Assembly (NCBI GenBank): GCA_946807835.1
Contig: OX327703.1
Location: forward strand, 2,921,501-2,985,500
Source: Ailanthus altissimus
Taxonomy: Eukaryota > Streptophyta > Magnoliopsida > Sapindales > Simaroubaceae
DNA length: 64,000 bases
Direction of reading: 5' to 3'
The notes beneath the pieces were generated by a model. It did not search any database and was not told the DNA's origin. It was given only the letters and a program-made list of their open reading frames with translations. Both the position numbers and the translations under genes were made by a program. Of this stretch, positions 23,543-35,457 are shown piece by piece (positions within the stretch are counted from its first letter, which is position 1; each line of letters begins with the position of its first letter).

Positions 23543-26500
23543 TGTTAAGAGGGTTAGGATAGGGTTTATTCCAAATATGATGCTGAAATAAATAAAGCAA
23601 TTTTAAACATACTTGAATAAATATCATAGTGCTTTTCAGCATGATGCATAAGTGCATTTATTTAAACACATAAATTAATACTAATCCACGATAGTTCAAT
23701 TTAACAATTAATATGCTGCCATAGGGTAGATCACATTACATTTAAATTAAAATTGAGATTATCTCAAATTAATAGAAAATTTTTGAAATATCTCATATTT
23801 TCATTTACCTATTAACTACCGTTTATTTCGGTCAAGATATGATTAATCACTTAATTATATCTTTATGAGTGTAACCCATTATTTCAGATCAAGATGACTT
23901 AACTAAAAAATTATTGCTGTAAGGTCGGTCAATTATGAAATATATCACTTAATCCTATCTCTAAGAAGTTAACTTTGTTATTGAAATAGGTAGACACCCT
24001 CCGTAGGGAGGACGAAATCAAAGTGTCGCAAGACGCCATCTATATCCCACGATGTTGTACTAATAATGAAGACCGGCAGGTTCATTGTCATGTACCATTT
24101 CTCACTCACTATTTTTAACTATTTATTTTTATAATTTATAAAATATCTTATGTATTATAACCTCAGCAAATTATTATATCTTATATAACAAATTATTAGA
24201 TATAATTAATTAATCCTAATAAAGTCCAATCTTATTAAACTTAGGTTCATTAGTCTAACTATTCTTTTTTGTTGGCGGGAATTTAATACATGTGGGTATA
24301 TGCATGTTCAATTGTCTTTACTGCCTAAAATACATATCTTATAGATATTATATGCAGTGGAAGCGTGTAAATTGCAATAAACAATATAAATATAATATAT
24401 TAATGGCATTAATATATTAGAAGGGTAGAGAACTCATCTCAATGTGTAATGTTATACACGTATTTTTTCAGAGTTTGCATAGAGACCAACTCGTGGGCAA
24501 TTCTAGTTACCAATATGGTAGGCTTGGTGAGCTAGAATAGTAGCCCTATACGCAACAATGGGTTTAACTATTAAAACCCAAAATGGCTGATGTGTGTTTT
24601 TATCATTTTCTCCAAAAGCATTAGAAATTGAGAATTTGAAACAATCCACCATTACTTCAATTAGAAGAATAGAGAAAATGAAATAATTTTATTTTTTCTT
24701 TTTTTTTCTTCTTCTCCTTCTTTTCTTTTTTTCTCTCTTTCTCTATTTTTTCTTTATTTCTCTCGGCCAAATTTTGGCCAAAACACACACACTTTTTAAT
24801 TTTAATCCCTCTCTCTCTTTATATATATATAATAAAATAATATAACTATAATATATTATATAATAATAATAATAATCTAATAATATAAATGGATCAACTA
24901 TATGGTACCAAAAATAAAATATTAATATATATAATATAATATAATAAAGAGATATATTTTGGTTATTTAACTATTAAATAATCAAAGTGTGAAATGATCA
25001 TTTTGCCTCTCGTGAATAGTTACCAAGTTTACCCCCTAGTGGATCCCACTAAATCCCACACTTAGGTAAACTCAACTGATGGTCCACAATGTGCCACGTG
25101 TTACTATACAATTAGTAAATAACAATTATTGACTAATTATTATATTTAACACTTAAATATAGACACACACACGTTCCCGTAATTCTGCTGAATATTATTG
25201 GATTAAACACTTTAATCTGGCACGCTGCCAAAGTGCACAACGAGTATACTCCATATCGCGGGACTCTCTAGGTCTTATGCCCGATTCATTAAATGAAACT
25301 ATTCTATGAGTCCATAAGCTATGCCCTACGCACACGTCACGGATATTCAAATTAGCGCGTTGAACCATGTAAGCTGAGGTTACAACACATACGTATAGTC
25401 TTTCCGTCATGATATCCTAGATGTGCGGGGACATAGATTATCACTGTCAAATCCCCTAGTGCTCATCTATGTCTTATCTCTAGAATTGTGTTTCATTGAA
25501 TAATATGCGTAAACTCTTTTGTCATATTGTTCTACCCTAGTAGAACTCTTTCTTGGGATTAATGCTTGTGGCCATAAGACTTTTTAAGATACAGTCTCGA
25601 AGCATCTGGATATCAAACTTCCTATGCGAGCTGACGTATCCTATATCTTTACGCACTGGAATTTATAAGCATCGGACCATACCCAGCGACACCCAGCAGT
25701 CACACCATGAAAAGTCTATGATATACGTGGAACCAAAGTATGATGGATTACTTACAAGCCCACCGTGGCACTCAGTTTAAAAGTCCACGTATATTACTCA
25801 ACTCGAGAGCACCCTCTGTTCACGACTTACATAGGATGTCTATCGGAGGCTCTTGTGAGTCTGTCCCGTATCTAGTTCTAACTGGATACCCATATGTCAA
25901 TACGAGCTCCAAGTTCACAGTCGGCTAAGAACGACCATCTATACTCTATAGGTACGACATATGTTGACCTACATATAAAGGTATCTATTGATAAACCCAC
26001 ATGGGCAGAAATAGATTAAGGATAATTTTTGAGAACATACTTGCACAACTAGCATTTTCTAGCACCCGATTGCAACTCTTGTAATTATGCAGTTACTCGT
26101 ATATTCCTAGGTCTATGTCCCATTACAGACAAGGATTCAACTCTTGGATGTTCGTTGAGTATTATAACTAGCTAACACTTGACTGTACTATCATTTAATA
26201 TTTATATCTCTTAGCATGGCTAACTATGAGCCTTTATCTAAACTCTTTTAGATCTGATCTGAACTCTTTCAGATCGTACAATGTCTACAACATTCCATTA
26301 CATAATACCATATAAATGGGTATTATCGTTTTAATCGGAATGTACACTTGTATAAATATGCAAGTATATGTACATTTAGGGATGGCACGTAAGCACCAAT
26401 CCCAACATTTTTAAATAGGCCTAACAATTTATGTGAACCTAGTTTTTTAATTATTAGATTAATTAATTATTTATAAATAATAAAATCAATAATTTTATTA

Positions 26501-27113
26501 ATAATTTTTTAAATAATCCTAAATCAAACTATTTAATTTAGGTTACCTAGAATAATGTAAAATTATTAATTTAACTATTAAATCTAATTTTACATTATTT
26601 GATTAATTATGCAAGTTCTAAATATGCTAATAAATACACTAATTTAATATTATTAATTATAATATGTCATAATAAATTTTAATTAATTATTTAAATTTTA
26701 AATTTTAAAATTTTAATTTTAAAATTTTAATTATGGTATACACTATTTAAATTTTAATTATGGTATGTATGCATGTCATATTACAATAATATGAGTGGAT
26801 ACAAAATAAAAACTAATATTAGTGATTCAGATAAAATTACTATATTTTAAATGTCTGCGGACCACACTAATAATATTTGATTAAAAATTTCAAATTTTAA
26901 TTAATTTATTACACATTTTTCTTTTTATTATCCATAACTTTAATCCATTTGTATATAATAATTATATACTAAAGTTATGGTTACATAAATAAATAAGAGA
27001 TTTTTTTATATTTATATCATAAAATTATGAACACTATTTAAATATAAATTTGTTACTTTATTAGTTTCATAAAAACAGTACAAGTAAATGCTTTTAGGCC
27101 ACTATCCCTAATA
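23543..27113 (-). repeat. 5' LTR of copia B (about 1.43 kb without the nested solo LTR)
   Basis: Left part 23543-24269, right part 26413-27113. The right end matches the 3' LTR of B closely. No gene is contained. Confidence 0.75.
24270..26407 (-). mobile_element. Solo LTR of the copia F family nested in the 5' LTR of copia B (2,138 bp)
   Basis: The ends are TGTTGGCGGG and ATCCCAACA. The flanking duplication is TTTTT at 24265-24269 and 26408-26412. The minus strand reads TTGGGATTGGTGCTTACGTG from its start, matching the copia F LTR. Both sides continue as element B sequence, so it arrived after B. Confidence 0.85.
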
Positions 27114-27283
27114 GGAACTTGATCATTGCATTCATATTCTTTATATTTTACTCTTGAACTTATTTTTACCATTTAATTCATAATTTTACTCTTTTCATTC
27201 ATTCTCAATCAAGAAACTGTTTCCTTATTTTGGTCTTCTGTTCTCAAGGACACTTTGCTTCTATTTGTTATGGTCAATATTCT
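27114..27283 (+). repeat. Duplicated upstream region of the immune-receptor gene, right part (orphan copy)
   Basis: It continues the duplication after element B and aligns with 50411-50545: 'aacttgatc', 'cattcattctcaatc' for 'cattcattctaaagg', 'gacactttgcttct', then 'tttgttatggtca'. It ends where the poly(A) end of a LINE was inserted. The equivalent position in the intact copy is about 410 bases before the receptor start codon. Confidence 0.8.
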
Positions 27284-27600
27284 TTTTTTTAAAAAAGATA
27301 AAATAAGATTTCAAAAACTCAGTATAATCTGCAGGACAAAGATTTTTTGAAAGAAGGGAATGAATATGAGAAGGGATAGACTCCAGCCACAAACCATCAG
27401 AAGAAGAACAAAATAGAGCAAAATTTGCTCAAGCATGAGCCATCCGATTAGATTCTCAAGGGGCATAGATTACTTTAAAATCCTGAAACCAAAAAAAAAA
27501 AAGAGATTTGAGATAGCATTCAAAACAAAACCAAGCTATGATCTAGGGTCCTGGTTGGAAAGAATATCATCCACAATTAACTTGGCATTAACTTTAACCT
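27284..27600 (-). mobile_element. 5'-truncated L1-type LINE, RNase H end and short poly(A)
   Basis: On the minus strand a pseudogene reads DFKVIYAP.ESNRMAHA, then ANFALFCSSSDGLWLES, matching the end of the RNase H domain carried by plant L1 ORF2, followed by about 60 bases and an A-rich end at 27284-27296. It is cut off at about 27600, the usual 5' truncation. It lies directly after the receptor upstream duplication and ends that homology. Confidence 0.65.
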
Positions 27601-27617
27601 TTACCGATTGATAATCA

Positions 27618-29185
27618 ATGTTAAAAGATGAAATAAATTAAATAGTTTATAAAAAAAATAATTATTTGCTTTGTTAAAAGAGTAAACAAATCAAATAATT
27701 TTTGTCTTAATTGATTTTTAAGTTAAATATTTTCAATTACTCTTTATGTGTATTTTCCTTTTATATGTAAATACCTAGTTTAGTTTTTTCCTTTTTCAAC
27801 ATAGGAACAACTCTATAAATGTAAAGCTTACTCTTTATGTTTTAATATGCAGCAATACATAATTCTTATCTAAATTTTTTCTTTTCATTCTCTCAAATTT
27901 TCATGGTATCAAAGCCTTTTCTAGGTTAATTTTTCTTTCTCCACCACATGAACAGTATTATGAACAGTGTGTTATACAGTATCACAAAACAGTGCCGTAA
28001 ATAGTGCTCGTAAACAATAGTTGCCGTGAAATTGTGTTCATGAATAATATTGCTGCCTTTAGTCATAGGTTTCTTACATGACTTTCGCTGATTTAGGAAA
28101 AGAGAAAAAGGAATTTACTAAGATAATAACAAAGAAAGTTGTTGCTGATATGGATGTCTTCACTATACATTACTTGGATCATCCAGATCTCATTTTGGTT
28201 ACCAAAATACTTTAAGAAGAAGACAATTATAGACAATAAAGTTCAGTTCTCATGCTAGCATACGAGGTTCAGTTCTCATGATAAGAGTAAATAAATCTTA
28301 TGTTAGTGTACGAGATTCAATTCTCGTGATGAGTTATTTCCTAGAAACATACAATGTTCATATCTTAATACTCCAACAAAAGAGATAAATTAAAGTGGCT
28401 TTTCAAAGAGAGAGAGCTAATCATGCTGCGATGCAAGTTTCAAACGCTTCAGAAACTAAAGAGCGAATATCAAAGAAAAAGGGTTATACTCATTATAGAA
28501 AAGACAACCACACCATTGATCGTTGCTACTTTCTCCATGGAGCATGGTTCTATTATTTTCTGGTTACCGGCCCATCGGTTGCAAATGAGTCTACAAAATT
28601 AATACAACTCTAATGGTTCAATTGAGCATTATAAAGCTTGCCTTGTAGCTAAAGGGTTTACCCAACGTGAAGGTATTGACTATACTGAAACCTTTACTCC
28701 TATGGCTAAGTTAACTACTTTTTCTTTGTCTTTTGGCCATTTCTTCCATATGTCATTGGCCTTTTCATCAGTTGGATGTTCAAAATGCCTTCCTTCATAG
28801 GGATTTGATTAAAGAGATCTACATGACTCCTTATTTTAATTTTCATCAATAGGGAGAGCAACACTTAATTTGTCGACTCTATAAATCTCTCTGTGGATTA
28901 AAGTAAGCCTTACGAAGTTGGTTTCATAAATTTCTTGATGCCAATAAGAAATTTAGTTTCCAATGATCACAGGCAGACTATTCTTTATTCATCAAGGTCA
29001 ATGGTAATTCTTTCATTGTTATCTTTCTTTATGTCGACAACATGATCATCACTGAAAACAATGAGAAAATGATACAAGAGGTAAAAAATTTCTTGGCCAA
29101 TTATTTTTGGATTAAAGATCTTAGTCATTTGAAGTATTTTCTTGAAATAAAAGTTGCTCAATCCAAATATACAAAACATCACAAC
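27618..29185 (+). mobile_element. Copia element I remnant: LTR, PBS, gag scraps, reverse transcriptase
   Basis: The PBS TGGTATCAAAGCC lies at 27904-27916, directly after a short LTR-like stretch ending TTTTCA. The gag scraps follow: LDHPDLILVTKIL near 28160-28215, and a zinc-knuckle-like YTHYRKDNHTIDRCYFLHG in 28395-28613. RT runs from about 28640: [40 protein letters not shown] (YVDD changed to YVDN), ending at about 29185. Protease and integrase are deleted between 28615 and 28640. The lineage looks like Ale/Retrofit by its short LTR, which is only a suggestion. It is dead. Confidence 0.7.
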
Positions 29186-30128
29186 TAATGTAACTACATG
29201 TGTTGTAGGCTAACCTCAAAATGTAAAAATTGTATCACACCACACAAAATCCTATGTCAACCTAAAAGAAAGAAAAAAAAATAGGAAAAATGATGAGTTT
29301 GTGGCTTAGTGAGTGGACATAATATAAAAATATTATATACTTTATACATACTATAAATAATTACTTCTAATAATAATAATAATAAAAATATACGTAGAAA
29401 TTTGTAACATAAAATTGTATACTAAGAAATAAATAAACTTGTATTAGAAATATAAACTGTTATGAAATCTATTTTGAAGCTGAATATATATAACTTAGCT
29501 TTGGAAACATGTACTTTGTACATACTAAAAACCTTACCAAACTTGTATTTAAGGAAAAGCTGGTCTAAAATGAAGGAGTAACTCACACACAGGTAGAGCG
29601 AGGGATCTGAGCTGATTTAACTCGGCAGAATGTTGCATCGCTTGGGTAGAGAAAATTAAATTGATCTAATGCATGCACTAAGAAACTATACTAAAGCAGA
29701 AGGTACGCATCTGATGGTTCAAAAACTACTATATAATATCATAGAAGTATAATTATTCTAAAATAAATATTTTTAAATATAGTAATTAGTATAAAAATTT
29801 ATCTGTCTAAAAATAAATAATAGATATAGTAAATATGGTAACATTTAAACAAATCATAAATTGTTGTATTGAAAACAAAATACATACATATATACATACA
29901 TATATATATATAGCTACTTACAAAAGTGCTACAATCGTGAACTGGATCAAAAATCTGAGTCTATCAGCTATGATTATTCCTCTTATATCATACGGTGTAA
30001 AAATATATCGTTAGTACCAATATGTATCATAAAAACAAAAATATAAATATTTTAACATTATAAAACTGTTACTCGCTGAATCCTTGGATAGTAATCTAAC
30101 TACCTAAATTGGTTTCATATAATAGTCA
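29186..30128. other. AT-rich DNA without gene; dispersed repeat
   Basis: No coding signal. The block 'gatgagtttgtggcttagtg' with 'agtggacataat' at 29292-29325 resembles 1541-1570 in inverse orientation. A poly(AT) microsatellite lies at 29881-29915. Confidence 0.35.
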
Positions 30129-30473
30129 TTAGTTTAATGATGCCTTGATATCATTCATTGCTAAAGACTCTTCACCATACAACAATGTATCCATAAAACT
30201 CTTATAATTCATCGGCAACAAACTCAACAAGATGATGGCCTTATCTTCATCCTCAGCTTTAATCCCTAAGGTCTCAAGACTTATAATAGTTTTGTTGAAC
30301 GTGTCAATGTGAGCTTTCAATGAAGATCCCTCAAGCATAGACAACTAATGTAGCTTCTTCTTCACATGAAGTCTATTTGCAAGAGACTTCTTTATGTATA
30401 ACGCCTCGAGTTTCTTCAATAGCTATAAATTGGTTTCTTCATCATTAACGTTCCTCAATACTTCATCACTCAA

Positions 30474-31860
30474 TGTTATGTGATTTCTATAATATAAACT
30501 AACGCAAGTGCACGTTATCGCAACAAGTAATATATGATAAAAAAAGTGTTGATCCCATGGGGAATTGTTATTACTACTTGCTAAGTACTAGAATTATGTT
30601 CTCTTATTCTTATTCAAGTTATTGGCAATTCAAAGATTGTTATATCTAAACTAACTAAATAAAAAGAAATTATAAAAATTGAGCAAAGAGAACAAACGTA
30701 ATAGCATAAATACTCAAATGCCTATAATTACAACAATTCCTCAATACCTCACATGAATTCAATTACTCCCCTTAGAACTATTAATATGAATGTTAACCAA
30801 GAACTCTAATATCCTCACAAATCTCTTTTGATGGTCAAGTGAGGATATCTCATTCAATCAATTATCTATATGTCTATGATAATCAAATTGAAATAAGATT
30901 CATTAAGTTCAAATTCTCTAAATGGTTATATATGTCATATGAGTATATTTCTATCTCATATGGAACTCATACTTTTACACAATGATCATACATCAATTTA
31001 TCCATGGCCAACACAAAATTCTCTTTTTCAAGTTCATTAAGGTTCCTAAATTAATCTAATACATTGTCATGTAATTAGAAGCATTAAGCATAGAACAAAT
31101 TGAACAATTCAATACCAATATGACAAATAAGGGAAAATAATCAATCCAAGCTACATATGAGTTCATATTGTAATCCTAACAATAAAACTTAGTTCATAAT
31201 TGAAAACATAAGTTTAAAGCATCTAACAACATCATTATACATGTTCGAATCAACAACAAATATGAATTTGAAGAGAAGAAGAAATTTCCCTTGATGCAAT
31301 GGTGATGTTCGTCCTCCAAAATGCAAAATTTCTTCTTCTTCCTCTTGATTTTTGCCTCTTATTGTTGATTTTTTATTCCAAGACCCAAATGAAGTGTTTA
31401 TTTTCATGCTCTCTACTGCCTAACTCTTCTTGGCTCAATAATAGGCGTTTATATAGGTTTAGGGTTTCAAAAAGAGGACAAAAATGCCCTTAAAGAATGC
31501 CAAGAATTCAGTGCCGCGGCATTCGAGTTCAATGCCGTGGCATTCGGATTCAATGCCGCGGTGCTCACTCTTTGGAATTGGTGCCCTGGCGCTCAAATCA
31601 AATGCCTCGGTATTGCACTGTTCATGCATTATAGAAATTGCACTGTTCACTAGTACTGTTCACTTTTTGAGCATTTTAGTCCCTTTTTGGATTCTTATCT
31701 CAAATAGCTTCATTTGCATCCGGTTTTCGGTATTTTTGCTCCGATAGTACTTAAACCTATAAAATAATATTAATATGCATAAATAGCCAAATTATTAGGA
31801 TAAATTGAACAAACATCAAGTTTAGGAGGATAAAATACTTTATACAATTACGCATTATCG
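30474..31860 (-). repeat. 3' LTR of element E (left copy)
   Basis: It begins TGTTATGTG on the plus strand and aligns along its length with 44668-46052. It contains five palindromic boxes around 31511-31616 and three 'actgttca' motifs (31617-31663). Confidence 0.9.
31511..31616 (-). repeat. Phased GC-rich palindromic boxes in LTR E, left copy (5 boxes)
   Basis: Boxes such as AATGCCGTGGCATT, with the core 'gcc..ggc' anchored at 31513, 31534, 31555, 31583 and 31604. Spacing is 21, 21, 28 and 21. They lie roughly 245-350 bases from the LTR start on the minus strand. Confidence 0.8.
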
Positions 31861-34190
31861 AATACTCCCAAACTTAAGAGTTTGCTCATCCTCGAGCAAA
31901 GATAGATAAAAATAAATAAAATAAATTCAAAAACAAATTTATGGGCTAACGGATGATTAATAGTTATTCTCAAATATTGCATTGTCTATAACTATTAAAA
32001 ATCTTTAAATACCGTGACTATTAAATAAGTTTAATCATCATGCTTATTTCATCATAAAAATAATTACTTGGTGTGTATGTGTGTGTGTGTGTAGTCGTTA
32101 TTGTCAGTTAAATGCACCCGGAATGGTTTATACCTACAAGAAAAGATGTGGTCTCTATAGATATTTTGTTTTTAAAACAGACACTCCATAAGCATGCTTT
32201 TCATATCACTCTCCACTAATGTAGGAACAAACATGATTAAGAATCAAATAGGACTTTATTAAGCTTGTAAAGGTAGGATAATGTGGATTCATTTTTGGTT
32301 CAAATCACACCATAAACATATATTGTTGTTGAACATCAAAGCCTTAATCTCATTCTAAAGGACATCCCCAAACTTAATTTGAAACTTCCTTTGTTGCTCC
32401 TTATTATTAATTTTTTTTAGAAGCATATAGGGATATATACTAGTTTTTTTTCTTTTTTTCTTCTTACAAAGCATTCCAAATCACTATGCCCCCAAACTTA
32501 GAATTTTTCAACCTTTTGGAACAAATACAAACATAACTTCTATGCTTATAGTGTGAGGGATGATAATGATGGAATATGTATTTTTTTTAAGGTATTATTA
32601 TAGTTAACAAAGAAAGATGGTCATTAGGCTCAAAATAGGTGACTATGGATAAATATATATCGGTAGACTCTAAAGGCTCAAACGATCCAAACATGGCCTA
32701 AAATCACTTCCTTAATCATGTATGTCTTAGGATTTCACCTCAAGTGATAATCAAACAAGTTCTAGAGTGTATTTGAGACTTTTTGTATTCTTGTTATGCA
32801 TAAACTTTTTCTAGGTTAGCAACTAACATAACAATCAAACTATGTGCTTAATATATTTTAAGTAATCACAACAGATAAAACTTGCAATCAAAATCAAACA
32901 TATGAATAAATATAGTATCTATTGATTTCAAAAAGTTATAGTTTCTGCACTTGATTTTATCATTGATTAATAATTATGTTAAACCCAAAACATAATACAA
33001 AATGCATAAAACACACTAAAAAAAATTGCAAAATAAAAATTATTGCAGATAAATAAGAAAAACAAAATAAAATTACAGATAAATAAGTGAAGCCAATTGA
33101 AAATGTGGAAGTGTTTCCCTCCCCAAAACTTAATGCATGACATGTCTACATGGCATCAATAAAAATAGAAAAATGAAATACTTCTCTGAATGATGTGTTG
33201 AAGCCTTACACATGTCCTCCATAATGTCTGCTTCATCTCCCAAATCGTTGTCGTTAATTTTTGTCGGAGCTTGATGAAGTAGCAAGGGTTGTTCATTACA
33301 ATGTAACAGTAACCCTTCCACCAAATTCAAATCTCTAAACTTTTCTATATCTCACCATGAAAACAAATGTTAATCTCCCTCAAACAACCACAATGCGTTA
33401 TAATTCATGTGTAAATAAATTCAAACACTTCTCAATTAATTTGCAAATACAAGTCTCAACCAACAATTCACTCTACAACACAATCCACTATTACCACTCT
33501 TCAATATAGTTCAAATACTACCATGACAAATATTTCATCAATAATTAAGTGTAAGGACACAAAATTTTGTACCTTAGAAAATGAATCCATTAATCTCAAC
33601 TTTGAAGTGCCCCTTGAATTTTTGATGAAATATCTATTTTTTATTTATGAAAATTGGAGTTAATAAGGAATGAACATGTGTTTTGAAGGTTATTTTATGA
33701 AAAATTTGAATTGAAAATATTGAATTTATGTGAAATGAAGAGTTGGAATTGAGAGGGGTTAAGATTTTGAAATGGAAAAGAAATGTAGAAAATAGGGGTA
33801 AAAGAGAAAAGAAGAAAACCAAATTCAAAACAATTAGGGGCCAAAAGAGAAAGTAGAAAGTAAAATGGGTTAAAACAATATAAAAAAAATTATAAGGAGA
33901 GCAAACAAAAAAAATACATTAATCCTACTGTGCGAGCCAATGCTGCAGTGCTGACTTCTATCGCTAAGGCGTTGACGCCTGGGAAATTCCCAAGTACTAG
34001 CACTAATTTATTGTTTCTTCATTTTTTTTTTCTTCTTTTTTCTGCTTTGCTTGTTTTTTTTTGTTTCTTTCTCTTTTTTTTTCTCGTTTTATTCATCTTT
34101 TTTTTTCTTTTCTTCTTTTTTTTTAACAAAACATAATACGTCAAATTTAATCAAATCAAATCAAATCAAATTAAAAATTATCTTGGGTTG
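31861..34190 (-). other. 3' untranslated part of element E
   Basis: No domain is recognisable. Four polypurine-tract-like segments (minus strand TAAGTTTGGGG or close) lie at 31865, 32366, 32489 and 33121. A 66-codon open stretch at 33130-33330 (minus) has no recognised similarity. A polypyrimidine run occupies 34010-34130, and two GC boxes lie at 33940 and 33961, 21 bases apart. Confidence 0.55.
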
Positions 34191-34500
34191 TCTCTTAAGT
34201 AGCGCCTGATTTAACGTCGTCAGTGTGACGTCTTCATTTTGGGATCATAACAGATCAAATTGCATATTCGAAGCATCTTGCCTATGAAACTTCAGTCGAC
34301 GCCTATAAGTAATGGTATTCCTTTTATTCGACTTCCATAGTTCTATGAGAAAATTTTTAAGGAACACCCCTGACCACCTTGCTTTGAGCTTTATTGGAAA
34401 GAGTTTAATCTTAAATCGGACAATTGAACCTCGTTGGTCGATATCTATTATTTGCTCCTTGATGAGCTTGTTTCACCGCCTTTTAATGTTTAATATGTGC
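34190..34500 (-). pseudogene. Integrase C-terminal tail of element E
   Basis: The minus strand reads RGSIVRFKIKLFPIKLKARW followed by SG, then ends LNQALLKRQPK. This matches the basic end of Athila integrase, where SRLRLFPGKL.SRW is usual. It follows the gag end directly, showing a deletion from gag into the end of pol. Confidence 0.6.
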
Positions 34501-35457
34501 AACGATACCTCATCATGTGTATGATCCTTGATGGCTTCAAGTACTTACTGTTTTGGAGGTGGTTGAGCATTATCCGGAATAACCATATCGATCTTGAAGC
34601 AATGGAAAAATTCCTCATCCACGTGATGAATCTCCTCTGATTTGGTTATTTCATTGGCTGCATGTTGCTCTACCCCGCTCTTCACAATGATTACATTGCA
34701 GTGTTAAACCCTTTTCATTGGAAAAGTTTCAGTATTGTTTGGCAATGCATTTTCAGGATGATTGTGGCTAGCATTTATCAATTGATCCACCTGCATTTCT
34801 AAAGTCTGCAGAGTTAAAGATTGGCTATGTAACAACTCAATTGTCGTACTTACATGTTGGAACATATCTTCTAATGAGGATTCCATCTCAAGTTACTATT
34901 GTTGCAAAATTTCTGGTGGTGTTACAAAAGGCTTTAATTGCAGTGAAGTTTCCTCTTGGTTGCTATTCCAAGATGCTTGATTTACACATTCTGGATAATT
35001 AGCATTGAAATTGTGGTTGTGCTACTATTGGTAACCAATTTCTGGATAATCTATAGGTTCTGCACATTGTCCATTTGGATGGTTACCACCACAAAAATCA
35101 CAAGTGATATATGCAACTCTCTCTATGTATTCTATTGGGGTAGCAACTTTAGTTTTTCATTGAGAGTTGTTGAAGGCCATCACTTCCAACAATTCATATG
35201 CATCATCAACAAATAAATTCATAAATGCACTTTCTGTTGCAGCATCAATTATCATCCTCATATGTCCAACTACACTATTGTAAAAAATTTGCACAAGTAA
35301 CCATTTTGGGATGCCATAGTGTGGACATTTCCTCTGCATTTCTTTAAATCTTTCTCATGCTTCATGTAAAGATTCATTATCATTCTGCACAAATGAAGTT
35401 ATGGCATTCCTCATCATCGTTATCTTTGCCGGTGGGAAGAATTTGGTAAGGAATTTT

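Larger units (their letters stand above)
17903..27113 (-). mobile_element. Decayed Ty1/copia element B, with a nested solo LTR
   Basis: Minus-strand order: 5' LTR (23543-27113, interrupted by a solo LTR), gag, protease, integrase, RT, RNase H, polypurine tract AAGTAGGAGA, 3' LTR (17903-19591). The LTR ends are TGTTGG/TGTTAA and CCTAACA/CCTAATA. The flanks GAAAT (17898-17902) and GGAAC (27114-27118) are a decayed target duplication. Comparison with the paralogous locus at 50411 (ending 'caggaaacttgatc') confirms that this is the exact insertion point. It is full of stops and cannot be active. Confidence 0.85.

Noticed and set aside
30129..30344. Independent small protein gene of 71 codons
   Set aside because: It is the C-terminal part of the copia D gag whose N-terminal part lies beyond element E at 46053-46273.
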